A DNA stretch of 64,000 nt. Source: Pseudarthrobacter sulfonivorans (GTDB lineage: Bacteria; Actinomycetota; Actinomycetes; Actinomycetales; Micrococcaceae). Made by a program: the position numbers and the translations under genes. The stretch covers positions 806,001-870,000 of the forward strand of contig NZ_CP013747.1 in the NCBI RefSeq assembly GCF_001484605.1, given 5' to 3'. Numbering within the stretch: position 1 is the first letter of the stretch; each line of letters begins with the position of its first letter. Shown here one piece after another: positions 37,201-45,468 of this stretch. The notes below the pieces were generated by a model that saw only the letters and a list, made by a program, of their open reading frames with translations, had not been told where the DNA came from and did no database searches.

Positions 37201-38719
37201 CCCGGTGTTCGGGGGTGGAGCGCTTGGCCATGGCTTCGCGTGCGTCGAGCAGGTCCTCGAGCCTGGCCACGAGGGAGGAGCCGCTGGCTGAACCGGCGGC
37301 CAGGTGGTCGCCGTTGAGGGGGCTGTGGCCGGAGCCCACGTGGGGCAGCCACTGCAGCCAGTCCCAGCGCTGCCGGGATTGCGCCGACGTTATGGCCGTC
37401 ACCACGGCCTCGGCCGGCGAGTGCAGGCCCACGAACTGCAGGACCATGCCGCGGGCAACGTCGTCAACCAGGCCCCGGGCTCCGGCCACGCCGAAGGACC
37501 CGGCCGTGCGCAGCTGGGAGACCACCGGGACACCCTCGATGTCCCTGAACTGCTTCAGGCAGTCCTGGATCTCGCGCATGAATTCAGCTTCGGTGTCGTT
37601 GCTGTGGGGTTCCTCGAACAGGATGCGAGATGTACTGGTGCCGAGCCCGAACCGCAGGCCCAGGAAACCGGTGTGCTCGGGGCGGTGGGTCCACAGCAGC
37701 GGACCGAGTTTGTAGATGGAATCCACGGTGTCGCTGACCGATGGTGATTCCTGCAGGCGGACCGCGCGTTCCACGTGCTGCAGTTCGGTGATGTCCTGCC
37801 GGAACGCAGCCATGGACTCCCGGAACTGTTTGAGCTGTTCCTTCTGCTGGCGCCTGGTCTGCATCTTGTGGTCCACGTAGTGACCCACAATGAACAGCGG
37901 CATCATCATCATGAACACCACCGAGAGGATGTTCCGCGTGACCGCGAACATGATGCCGCCCATCAGCAGCGGCGCCATCAGCATGATGTACGGGAACGGC
38001 TGGTGGTCCGGACGCTTGGGTCCGGCCGGTGGCACGCGCTTGGGCGCCTCAAAGCGGGGAACCACCCGCGGGGAGCGGTTGAAATCGACAAGGGGCGACG
38101 TCGGGGCTGCCGCCAGGTTGCGGCCCAGCGGCACCACGGTCACGGTGGTCTCCCCCAGCGTCACCGTGTCCGAGGAGTTCAGGGTGGCCCGGGTGACCGG
38201 CAGGCCGTCCATCAGGAGGCCGTTGGCGGAGTTCGTATCCACGATCTCCACGCTCTCGCCCACGGTGATGCGGGCGTGGCGTTTGGAGGTCAGGGGGTCC
38301 GTGAGCCGGATGTCCACGTCCCGGTCCCGGCCGATGTAGCTGGTGCCGGAAGGCAGCGAAAATTCCTGGCCGACGTCGGGCCCGGAAAGGATCCGCAGGG
38401 TGGCTGCGGCGGGTCCGCGGTTGGCGCCGGGTGCGTTGAAGAGTTCGCTGACCTCGGTCAGGGACACCACGGATCCCGGCCGCAGGCCCGATTCCAGGAG
38501 GTTGTCCGTGCGGGTCAGGACGCTGCCGCGCATGCCGCCGCCCACAAAGGCCTCGTCGATGCGCAGCGATAGGTTTTCCGGTGCCGGCGATCCCTTGCGG
38601 TCGGGGTCCGCGACCCAAAGCTGCGTGGCAATATCCGCCACCGTGGCCAGGCCGTCGACGGTGACGGCCAGGTCCTTGGTTTCCGCCGGGTCCCGGCGGA
38701 GTGTCAGCCGGATCCTCAT
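34274..38719 (-). CDS. EssC/EccC-like FtsK-type ATPase with N-terminal FHA domain (type VII secretion motor-like)
   Basis: 1481 residues. Residues 1-95 look like a beta-grasp (ubiquitin/YukD-like) domain. An FHA domain follows (about 105-195: YIGRDRDVDIRLTDP, SKRHARI, DTNSANG), then two membrane segments (about 242-282) and three FtsK-type ATPase modules. D1 has Walker A GGTTGAGKS (697-705), FVDYKGGAAF and Walker B IIVVDEFAAL, all intact. D2 has GTGGSGKS (1024-1031) but Walker B ends FVLLDG. D3 has GPPGAGRT with Arg for Lys. The order matches Firmicutes EssC more than mycobacterial EccC. It is the last gene of the operon, overlapping the preceding stop by 4 nt. No substrate gene (WXG100) is nearby. 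Confidence 0.9.
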   Translation of the reverse strand: MRIRLTLRRDPAETKDLAVTVDGLATVADIATQLWVADPDRKGSPAPENLSLRIDEAFVGGGMRGSVLTRTDNLLESGLRPGSVVSLTEVSELFNAPGANRGPAAATLRILSGPDVGQEFSLPSGTSYIGRDRDVDIRLTDPLTSKRHARITVGESVEIVDTNSANGLLMDGLPVTRATLNSSDTVTLGETTVTVVPLGRNLAAAPTSPLVDFNRSPRVVPRFEAPKRVPPAGPKRPDHQPFPYIMLMAPLLMGGIMFAVTRNILSVVFMMMMPLFIVGHYVDHKMQTRRQQKEQLKQFRESMAAFRQDITELQHVERAVRLQESPSVSDTVDSIYKLGPLLWTHRPEHTGFLGLRFGLGTSTSRILFEEPHSNDTEAEFMREIQDCLKQFRDIEGVPVVSQLRTAGSFGVAGARGLVDDVARGMVLQFVGLHSPAEAVVTAITSAQSRQRWDWLQWLPHVGSGHSPLNGDHLAAGSASGSSLVARLEDLLDAREAMAKRSTPEHRGSVDPAKDEIPVPVLPAVLVIVEDDAPVDRGRLTRLAERGPDSGVHVMWVATDIQALPAACRDFMVVDGENGTTTGQVRLGRHTYPVSCESLDADLAAQLARMLAPVVDVGKPVSDDSDLPRAVSYATLIGKDFLDNPQAVAERWVENNSVHASAVPNRKDNGTLRALVGSKGIEPLYLDLKNEGPHALVGGTTGAGKSEFLQSWVMGMAAAYSPDRVSFLFVDYKGGAAFADCLSLPHTVGLVTDLSQHLVRRALTSLRAELHYREHLLNRKKAKDLLGLQREADPEAPPYLIIVVDEFAALATEVPEFVDGVVDVAARGRSLGLHLILATQRPAGVIKDSLRANTNLRVALRMADEDDATDILGVPDAAYFDPSIPGRGAAKTGPGRIQGFQTGYAGGWTTEKPQRPQIDIVEMAFGSGPSWEAPAPEKPVKEAPAGPNDIARMTTNIVRAAESLAIRPPRKPWLDELAKTYDFSKLPNPRTDERLLLGVADDPARQEQPTVFYEPDQDGNMAIYGTGGSGKSAALRGIAIAAAVTPRGGPVHIYGIDCGSSGLKMLEELPHVGEIINGDDVERVGRLLRLLRDIADERSARFAEVRASTIVEYRTLANRPDEKRIFVLLDGISAFRETYEFSRLSALWDVFLQLATDGRPLGIHLVVTGDRPNAVPATLLASIQRRLVLRLTSEDDYMSMDVAKDVLTSSSPPGRGMLGGYEVQLAVLGGNSNLALQAREVHKLSQAMLRQGLESAPKIQRLPEQVDLDVLPSGSPDLPVIGVDDETLQPAEIMAQGPLLLAGPPGAGRTVALVTLAYALRRSNPDTELVYIGSRRSAVASLPLWNRSVVGADDLAEIIEDLTEHSSGNPGKLAIFIEGLTDFTDTVVESRVSQLVTASIKADQWVIGESETSTWSSAWSLSQPFKSGRRGLLINPGDIEGDSLLNTSLGRVSPEFIPGRGYIVGRGKARKLQIALPPENRG

Positions 38720-39420
38720 CCTTCGTCCACGCCCCTCATCTTTTCTAGTAAGTGCAAATCATCGGGGGTGACCAGGTGGGACGTGACGGCGTGTTCGACG
38801 AGCCTCGCGCGCCGGTTGGTGGCCAGTTTCCCGCCGCCGCCGCGGAGGCCCACCACGCCCACGCGGTCAAGTTTGTCGCAGACGTTATCGAGCTTTCGGT
38901 TGAACCGGGTGAGTGCCCAGCCCAGGGTCTTGGCCGCTGCGGCCGAGGACGGGATGGCGCTGAATCCGGTCCCTTCCCGCCGCAGCATGGGTTCGGCCAG
39001 GGCCACGATGAGGGCCTTCTGAGAGTCGGTGAAGACCACGGGGCCGATGGTGGTATCGCCGTTGCTGTCATCCTCCCGTGATTCCTGGCGGAAGGACGGC
39101 GTCTTGAGGTGGACGGCGAACTCATACGTGGTGGGCCCGGCGGTGAAAATGACGTTCGTGTGGCTGAACACCAGCGGGATGCGCGCACCCGGCGACAGCC
39201 AGGCCTGCATCCCGCCGGAACCGTCGGCGACGGTGGCGGACAGCATCCCGCCCACGTTGCTCAGCCACCAGATCCCGTCGTAGCGGGCCACCTGCAGGAA
39301 CTGGCGGTGAAGGTACGGGTTGTCGTCCACCTCAAGGTCGCCTTCGCGGCCGATGTTGAAGATTTCCTCATCGGACGGTTCGTACCATTCACCACAGAAA
39401 TCTATTGCTAGATCCCCCAT
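38716..39420 (-). CDS. FHA-like domain protein with possible C-terminal winged helix
   Basis: 234 residues, not a named family to me. The N-terminal half reads like a degenerate FHA domain: IFNIGREGDLEVDDNPYLHR followed by WWLSNVGG, where the canonical Ser-x-x-His becomes Leu-His-Arg and Asn is kept. The C-terminal half (about 125-230) begins FTDSQKALIVALAEPMLRRE and has a helical, basic pattern (RFNRKLDNVCDKLDRVGVVG, ATNRRARLVEHAV) resembling a winged helix-turn-helix. It could read a phosphorylated partner and bind DNA, but that is inference. GAGGAGG precedes the ATG. It overlaps the EssC-like start by 4 nt. Confidence 0.72.
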   Translation of the reverse strand: MGDLAIDFCGEWYEPSDEEIFNIGREGDLEVDDNPYLHRQFLQVARYDGIWWLSNVGGMLSATVADGSGGMQAWLSPGARIPLVFSHTNVIFTAGPTTYEFAVHLKTPSFRQESREDDSNGDTTIGPVVFTDSQKALIVALAEPMLRREGTGFSAIPSSAAAAKTLGWALTRFNRKLDNVCDKLDRVGVVGLRGGGGKLATNRRARLVEHAVTSHLVTPDDLHLLEKMRGVDEG

Positions 39421-39481
39421 TTTCCGTGCCTCCTCGTCGGGCTCTGCCCGCGTTCACTAACGGTTCCGGTCTGCTCTGCCG

Positions 39482-41290
39482 TCACTTGCGGATGCAGGCG
39501 ATCGAGTCTTCTTCCAAAGGTGAGAACGCGCCGTCGCTCCTGACGATCATCACCTGGACACACGTGGGTTCCGTCGGATTCAACGCAACCTGGGCGGTTG
39601 GCTCGGCAGTGGACTGGTATTCGCCGTTGTTGCCCAACGCGTAGACCCGCCACTTATACGCGTCGCCCGACTTTGGCTGCGGATTGGTCCACGTGAACGT
39701 CGCCTTGCCGGCGGCGTCCACAGTCCCCGCCAGATCCGCGACGTCGGGAACTGTCCCGTTGTCCAGGGCATCCGCCGGCGGTTTGCTGACCTGGCCGGTC
39801 TCTTCGACCTTCGGCGCCGGGGCTGATGACGCCAGCACGATTCCGACAATGATGGCGAGGACCAGCAGCGTTCCGCCCGCGGCGGCGAGCCACACGTTGC
39901 GCCTGCCGTGGTCGGGCGCCGCCTCGGGGGCGGTTTCGGCGACCGGGGCCGGCCGGCTGATCGTCGCGTCGATCTCCGGATCGGCCCGCCCCGCCCGGTG
40001 GCCGGGCAGGCCGGTTTGCTGGCCGGCCTGGGCGGGAAGGGGCCCGGGACGCTGGACGGTTGCGTCCGGCGCGGAACCGTACTCGGCGGCCGGTGCACTG
40101 CCGCGGAGCATCGTGGCATGGGCCCACTCGCCTGCGGAGTTGCTGCCAGCCTGCGTGCCGCCGTCGTCCAGTTGGCCGTCCTGGCCGGCAAACAGGTTGC
40201 CCGGAACCTGGGGCCGGGGTCCTGCCGGGGCCGCAGCCGCAAGGGCGAAGCCGCCAGCCGGAAAACCCGACGGCGTCGCACCGGTTCCGGGGCGTTGCGG
40301 CCGGGTGCGTGCCGGGAAAGTAGGGGCGCTGCCGGTCCGCTCCGGGTCGATGGACGCGATATTGCGGACGCGGGTTTCCTCGAAGCCGTCATCCGGGTGG
40401 TGCTCTTCCAGCTGCTGCTCTTCGAGTACCTCGAAGGGCGTGACCGAAAGGTTCAGTTCGGCCTGGATCCGCTGCAGGGCGAGGGCAAACGCGTGGGCTG
40501 AGGAGTACCGGGACGCCGCGGATTTGGCCATGGCCGTCGACAGCGCCCGCTCCAGTGACTCCGGAACGTCGGCCCGGCCCAGGCGCGGCAGTGCCGCGCT
40601 GGTGATCCGCGAGATCAGTTCGCGCTGGGAATTATCGGTCCCGGGCATCACGAACGGCGACCTGCCGGCCAGCAGTGTGTACAGCGTGGCGCCCAGCGCC
40701 CAGACATCCACCATCACGCCGTCCACGGGGCCGTCCGCGAACTGTTCCGGCGGCGACCACGGAATGGACATCCCGGCGTCCTCGTCGGCGTCGCCGCCCA
40801 GGGTGCCCGAGATTCCGAAGTCCGTCAGGGCCGGCCGGTTGTAGTCCGTCACCAGGATGTTGGCGGGCTTGATGTCCCGGTGGGCGATGCCGGCCCGGTG
40901 GGCGGTCTCGACGGCCGAGGCCACTTGGATGCCGACGGCCAGCACCTCATCAACGCTGAAGCGCTGACGGCGGTACCGGACGTCCAGGCTGGGCCTGGAG
41001 CAGTACTCCATGGCCAGGTAGGAGTGACCGGCCTCGGTCACCTCGGCCTCGAAGATGGTCACAATGTACGGGTGGGAGGAGAGCTGGGCCATCAGGTTGG
41101 CCTCGGACTCGAACCTGCGCCGGGCACCCTCGGTCTTCAGATCCGACAAAAGGACCTTGACCGCCACTTTCCGGCGCGGCCGGTCCTGTTCGTAGAGATA
41201 TACGTCCGAGAACCCGCCGGAGCCGAGCAGGTTGATGTACGTAAACCCCGGAATGTGGGGCGGCGGCGCAACCGGCCGTTTGGAACTCAA
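39482..41290 (-). CDS. transmembrane Ser/Thr protein kinase with extracellular Fn3-like domain
   Basis: 602 residues. The kinase domain (about 14-275) is complete: LLGSGGFSDVYLY, AVKVLL (Lys45), HRDIKPANI (138), LTDFGISG (157) and WSPPEQFADG. A long Pro/Ala linker (about 290-460) carries four Thr motifs (ETRVR, ATMLR, ATVQR, ATISR). A membrane segment (466-489) leads to an extracellular module (510-602) with Fn3-like strands TFTWTNPQPKSGDAYKWRVY and two Cys (577, 599). The start is TTG 41290 in a TTGA overlap with the preceding FHA gene, with GAGGAG before it. It probably phosphorylates FHA partners in the same operon. Confidence 0.92.
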   Translation of the reverse strand: MSSKRPVAPPPHIPGFTYINLLGSGGFSDVYLYEQDRPRRKVAVKVLLSDLKTEGARRRFESEANLMAQLSSHPYIVTIFEAEVTEAGHSYLAMEYCSRPSLDVRYRRQRFSVDEVLAVGIQVASAVETAHRAGIAHRDIKPANILVTDYNRPALTDFGISGTLGGDADEDAGMSIPWSPPEQFADGPVDGVMVDVWALGATLYTLLAGRSPFVMPGTDNSQRELISRITSAALPRLGRADVPESLERALSTAMAKSAASRYSSAHAFALALQRIQAELNLSVTPFEVLEEQQLEEHHPDDGFEETRVRNIASIDPERTGSAPTFPARTRPQRPGTGATPSGFPAGGFALAAAAPAGPRPQVPGNLFAGQDGQLDDGGTQAGSNSAGEWAHATMLRGSAPAAEYGSAPDATVQRPGPLPAQAGQQTGLPGHRAGRADPEIDATISRPAPVAETAPEAAPDHGRRNVWLAAAGGTLLVLAIIVGIVLASSAPAPKVEETGQVSKPPADALDNGTVPDVADLAGTVDAAGKATFTWTNPQPKSGDAYKWRVYALGNNGEYQSTAEPTAQVALNPTEPTCVQVMIVRSDGAFSPLEEDSIACIRK

Positions 41291-43092
41291 AGAATCTCCT
41301 CAAAACGCAGTGAGACGTCGTCACCCAATTCGGCGATGTCGCCGTCGAGCAGGATGGCCATCTCGTTCTGGGCCAGGCGGCGGGGCGGCTGGCCCTCGCG
41401 GACCAGGACCGTGCCGTTGGTGGCCTTCAGGTCGCAGAGCATCACGTGCCAGCCTTCGAGCCGTACTTCCACGTGGGAGCGCGAGATGTCGCCGCTGGGG
41501 CTGGCCACCTGGACCAGCCGCGGCATCACACCGCCCTGGACCCGGGAAACGGACGGCTGACGCCCGATGACCAGCGACTGGTCAAGGTCAACCAGTGCAC
41601 CCGTCGAGACCCGCATCCGGCCCAGCCGTGGCCGGGCCACCTGAACGGCATCGGCGGGCAGCGGCGAGCCGCAGGCAGCGCACTGCGCCTGGGTGGGCGG
41701 ATTGGCGTGTCCCCGATCGCAGACCCGGGCCAGCACCAGGGGGCCTGCGGCCGAATCCGGCTCCGGAACCGGGGCGGGATGCGCGGCCATTCCGGCGAGG
41801 TCGCTCTTCATGATCGTGTGGCCGTCGTGGTCGCCGTCGAAGGCGTCCGGGTCTGCTGCCGGCTGCCCTGCGTGCACTTCTGCCCGGACGTCCGCCGGGG
41901 GCTGATTCAACAGGGGCTGATTCAACGGGGACAGGTTCGACGGCGGCAGAATCAACGCCGGCAGATTGGACGACGGCGCGGCCTGGGCAGCAGGTGTGCT
42001 CCCGCCGGTCCGCCACGGGACCGAGTCGATGAGCCCGCCGATCGTCCGGGCGGCCGCTGCGGCCGCAGGCGGTGTGGCAGGTGGACGTGCGGGTTCGTGG
42101 GCGGGGTGTGCAGGAGCCAGGCTGGCCGCTGCCTCCGGCTGTCCTGGAGCGTTCGCCTCTGCCGCATCGACCGGTGCCGGAGACGCGCCAACATGTGCCG
42201 CGGGGACGGCGTGATCTTCCTCTGGTTCGTCCCGGACTGCTGCGTCCTCGATGCTGCGGACAACAGTCCGTTCCCAGAGGTGGTCGTAGCTGCCGGTCAT
42301 TTCGTGGGCCGGGACCTGGTCAGGATGGGCGGTGCGTTCCGGGGCGGGCTCCATGTCCGGCTCGGGCTCCGTTGCTCCGGCTGCAAAGTTGGCGTCATCA
42401 TCCATGAGCCCCATCACCGTTTCGGCGGAGACCTCCCGGTCATATTCCCTCACCGCCTCCCGCCCTGATTCAGCCGCCCCCTCAGGTGCAGTTTCCGGCG
42501 CCGGTTCGGAGTCAGGCTCCGCTACCGTTTCAGTGACCGGTTCAGCGTCCGCTACGAGGACGACGCCGCCGACAGCGGTGGGTGCCTCGACCTCAGCGGG
42601 CGTGGCAGCCGGAGCCGCCACCTCGTCCACGGGAATTCCGGTGAGCGACACTGTCAGCGACTCCAGCAGGACCACGCCTTCGCTGAGCGGCAACACGTTC
42701 CCGGCCTGGCCGTCTCCGGGCTGGCCGTTTCCGGCCACGGTGAGGCGGTACCACTCGGGGGTGTCCAGGCGGCGCTCCGTCCAGGTGGTAACATCCCGCC
42801 CGTTCAGCTCCACGGGGCCGCCGGGCAGCTGCACGGTCAGGTCCAGGTTGCCGCGGAGGAAGATCCGGAGCGCGTCACCGGAATCCACTATCCCGAACGA
42901 CGGTATCTTTGCCAGGGAAACGCCGAAGCTGCTGGTGACGGCGTGGAGCACCTCGTGGACTTCCGGGGCATCCTCCAGCAGTTCCCACAGGGACTGGACC
43001 AGGGCGGGCGGGGTGCCGGGTCCTAGGAGGACCACCGTGTTGGCTCGGACAACGCCCAGCCACGTGCCCGCGGTGTATGTTGCGGTGGCCAT
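41287..43092 (-). CDS. zinc-ribbon and FHA domain protein
   Basis: 601 residues. The first about 155 residues form a conserved folded domain (TWLGVVRANTVVLLGPGTPP, FGIVDSGDALRIFLRGN). A long acidic, Pro/Ala-rich region follows (155-450) with Thr motifs AETVMG (225), ERTVVR (276) and HTIMK (426). A zinc-ribbon-like segment (VCDRGHANPPTQAQCAACG, 457-475) leads to the FHA domain (about 505-580: VIGRQPS, SRSHVEV, LKATNG). It probably scaffolds the kinase and its substrates. ATG 43092 is 1 nt after the PP2C stop; the frame to 43182 overlaps that gene. No membrane segment is seen. Confidence 0.87.
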   Translation of the reverse strand: MATATYTAGTWLGVVRANTVVLLGPGTPPALVQSLWELLEDAPEVHEVLHAVTSSFGVSLAKIPSFGIVDSGDALRIFLRGNLDLTVQLPGGPVELNGRDVTTWTERRLDTPEWYRLTVAGNGQPGDGQAGNVLPLSEGVVLLESLTVSLTGIPVDEVAAPAATPAEVEAPTAVGGVVLVADAEPVTETVAEPDSEPAPETAPEGAAESGREAVREYDREVSAETVMGLMDDDANFAAGATEPEPDMEPAPERTAHPDQVPAHEMTGSYDHLWERTVVRSIEDAAVRDEPEEDHAVPAAHVGASPAPVDAAEANAPGQPEAAASLAPAHPAHEPARPPATPPAAAAAARTIGGLIDSVPWRTGGSTPAAQAAPSSNLPALILPPSNLSPLNQPLLNQPPADVRAEVHAGQPAADPDAFDGDHDGHTIMKSDLAGMAAHPAPVPEPDSAAGPLVLARVCDRGHANPPTQAQCAACGSPLPADAVQVARPRLGRMRVSTGALVDLDQSLVIGRQPSVSRVQGGVMPRLVQVASPSGDISRSHVEVRLEGWHVMLCDLKATNGTVLVREGQPPRRLAQNEMAILLDGDIAELGDDVSLRFEEIL

Positions 43093-43093
43093 C

Positions 43094-43996
43094 TCAGCGT
43101 TCCCCGCTTTCGTCGTCCTGGCCGGCCGGCCGGCTGGCGTCAACAATCTGTCCCCGGGGCAGTGTGACCTCCTCCGCAGCATCAGCGGCGGGGCGCGGCG
43201 CAGTAGTGGCGATGCCGCCGTCGTTCATGACGTTCCTGGCGTCCACCACAATGACGGTGACGTTGTCCCTGCCACCATTGCGGAGCGCAGCCTGGATCAG
43301 GGCATCCACCGCGTCCTGCGGGTGGCCCACGGTGCTCAGGATCCGGGAGATGTGCTCGTCCGTGAGTTCGCCATTAAGTCCGTCGGAGCAGACCATGATC
43401 CGGTCGCCCTCCTCAACGGGCAGGAGCCAGTAGTCAGCTTCGATCTCGTCCCCAGTGCCCAGCGCCCTGGTGACCACGTGGCGGCGGGGATGGACGGTGG
43501 CCTGCTCGGGCGTGATTTCACCGGCATCCACGAGTTCCTGGACCTCCGAGTGGTCCACGCTGACCTGTTCAAAGTGTCCTTGGCTCAGCCGGTACGTGCG
43601 GGAATCGCCGATGTTCATGACCAGCCAGTACGGCATGCCCATCTGTTCCACCACCACGGCACCGGTGAGCGTGGTCCCGGCGCGGGCACCGGTCACCTCC
43701 CGGATAGAACTGTCGGCGCGGAGCAGGTATTGCTGGAGCACTGCCGCCGTGACGCTGCGCTCCCCGGTGGCCAGCTGTGGCATGGCAGCGAGGGCGCGGA
43801 CGCACATACCGCTGGCAATCTCGCCGGCTTCGTGTCCGCCCATGCCGTCGGCCACGGCGAAGACGGGGTCGGAGGCGATGAAGGAATCCTCGTTCAATTC
43901 CCTGCGCAGCCCGCGGTCCGTTCCGTAGCCGTAACTCAGGCTGAGGCCGGTTCCGTGGTCTGCGTCAGCTGGGTCGCTGGCGGGCTGTGAGTTCAT
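43094..43996 (-). CDS. PP2C-family Ser/Thr protein phosphatase
   Basis: 300 residues. All metal-site motifs are present: RRELNEDSF, FAVADGMGGHEAGEIAS, GTTLTGAVV, NIGDSRTYRL, MVCSDGLNGEL and GRDNVTVIVVD. It should reverse the kinase of the same operon by removing phosphate from Ser/Thr. No membrane segment, so it is cytoplasmic; PstP-type phosphatases are larger and membrane-bound. ATG 43996 overlaps the RDD-FHA stop by 4 nt. The last 50 residues are Ala/Asp-rich. Confidence 0.94.
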   Translation of the reverse strand: MNSQPASDPADADHGTGLSLSYGYGTDRGLRRELNEDSFIASDPVFAVADGMGGHEAGEIASGMCVRALAAMPQLATGERSVTAAVLQQYLLRADSSIREVTGARAGTTLTGAVVVEQMGMPYWLVMNIGDSRTYRLSQGHFEQVSVDHSEVQELVDAGEITPEQATVHPRRHVVTRALGTGDEIEADYWLLPVEEGDRIMVCSDGLNGELTDEHISRILSTVGHPQDAVDALIQAALRNGGRDNVTVIVVDARNVMNDGGIATTAPRPAADAAEEVTLPRGQIVDASRPAGQDDESGER

Positions 43997-45468
43997 GCTT
44001 GTCCTAGGTGGAAGGAACGGTCACCAAAGTGGACAGTGGATCCCGGGCTGACAAAAGCGGGCACGCCCGGCTGCAGTGGGGTGCGCCGTCCGTCCGGTGT
44101 AGTGACGGCGCTGCCGTTGGTGGAGTTCCGGTCCGTCACCCAAATGCCGGCACCGTCGGTCAGCAGGTGGAGGTGCGTCTTGGAGATCGAGCGGCCGGGA
44201 TCACTGACCGCCAGGAGCTGGGCCTGCTGCTCCCCCGCCTGGCCAAGGGGGTTCCTGCCCAACAGGACGTTGCGGTCGAGCTGGAAGTCCCGGCCGTCGT
44301 CGAGCTTTATCCGCAGTACGGCGACGGCCGCTGCATACGCTGCCCCGCCGCGCATCTGTGTGCGGTCGAGGTCGTCATCTGGATGGAACTGGGCGCCCGG
44401 CGCGGGAACGGCAGGGGCCGCGTACGGGACATGCGGCTGGAAAGGAGTGGACGACGGCGGCGCGTCCGGCTGGGGTGCGAACGGCGGCGGCGCGGCTGCC
44501 GGTTGAGACGTGTACGGCTGCGGGGCGTACGGCTGCACGGGTTGTTGGACCGGCGGCTGCTGGGCGGACACAACCTGGGGCGGCTTTGCGGCCCCCGCCA
44601 CAGGCGACGCGACCTGCTGGACAGGCGGGAGGTCCAGGGGCGCGAAACTGTACGGGCCCTGGATGCCGCCGGACGTGATGGGGTTCCGGCCGTCCTTGAC
44701 GTCGAACACCAGCGTTTTGGCCACGGTGTCATGCCAGCCGCGGAGCCCGCCGTTGCGGTCCCAGGTGTTGGAAACCACCACCAGCACGGCCCACACCGCG
44801 CCGACCAAGAGCAGCGGTCCGAGGATAAAGACAGCCACATCGAACCATTTGAAACTGACGATGGCCACGGCGGCCAGGAGCGCCAGGACGATGCCCGCGC
44901 CGGTGATGAGGCCGCGCAGGAACACTCCCCCGGCGCCGGGGGCGTAACCATCCTTGTCAGCGCTGCGGATGCCCATGACGTGGTTGCCGAGGGTCTTCCC
45001 GGACCGGCCTTCCATGCCCACCAGGACCGCCAGATAGACCAGCGTCAGTCCCAGGCCGATGCTGCCGAACAGCACCAGCGAACCGGTGTCATAGATGATG
45101 AAGCCGCCGCTTTGGGTGCGGGTGATTCCCGCGAATCCGATGGCGAAAGTCACCACCAGGACCGCGACGGGGGCCAGCCAGTCGAGCACTGCTGCGCCGA
45201 GCCGTTTCCCCGCCGTGGCCGGAACAAGCTCAAGATTGGCTGCCATTCCCGTTCCTCCCCCTGGAGCCGTTTGTTCTACCGGGATAGTACCGGGATTCTG
45301 GCTGGCGTGCGCCGCCGCACGCTCCATCATGGCCCGCTGTGCATGGTCCACGTTGCGTCCGCTGCGTGCCGCCCTGTTGGGCAGCGGAGCACCGCACGCC
45401 GGACAGAACGTGGCGCCGCCCCGGATCAGTTGCTGGCACTGCTGGCAGCGCTCGGCCTCGTTCATCAT
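43993..45468 (-). CDS. RDD membrane protein with N-terminal zinc ribbon and C-terminal FHA domain
   Basis: 491 residues. A Cys4 zinc ribbon (CQQCQQLIRGGATFCPACG, 8-26) is followed by an RDD domain with several hydrophobic helices (about 88-235: KRLGAAVLDWLAP, GRSGKTLGNHVMGIR, LRGWHDTVAKTLV). A Pro/Gln linker (280-360), a Thr motif DRTQMR (Thr370) and the FHA domain follow (about 395-491: LLGRNPLG, SISKTHLHL, RNSTNGS). FHA retains the Arg, Ser, His and Asn of phospho-Thr binding. The start overlaps the TgpA-like stop (ATGATGA). It may tether phosphorylated partners to the membrane. Confidence 0.9.
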   Translation of the reverse strand: MMNEAERCQQCQQLIRGGATFCPACGAPLPNRAARSGRNVDHAQRAMMERAAAHASQNPGTIPVEQTAPGGGTGMAANLELVPATAGKRLGAAVLDWLAPVAVLVVTFAIGFAGITRTQSGGFIIYDTGSLVLFGSIGLGLTLVYLAVLVGMEGRSGKTLGNHVMGIRSADKDGYAPGAGGVFLRGLITGAGIVLALLAAVAIVSFKWFDVAVFILGPLLLVGAVWAVLVVVSNTWDRNGGLRGWHDTVAKTLVFDVKDGRNPITSGGIQGPYSFAPLDLPPVQQVASPVAGAAKPPQVVSAQQPPVQQPVQPYAPQPYTSQPAAAPPPFAPQPDAPPSSTPFQPHVPYAAPAVPAPGAQFHPDDDLDRTQMRGGAAYAAAVAVLRIKLDDGRDFQLDRNVLLGRNPLGQAGEQQAQLLAVSDPGRSISKTHLHLLTDGAGIWVTDRNSTNGSAVTTPDGRRTPLQPGVPAFVSPGSTVHFGDRSFHLGQA

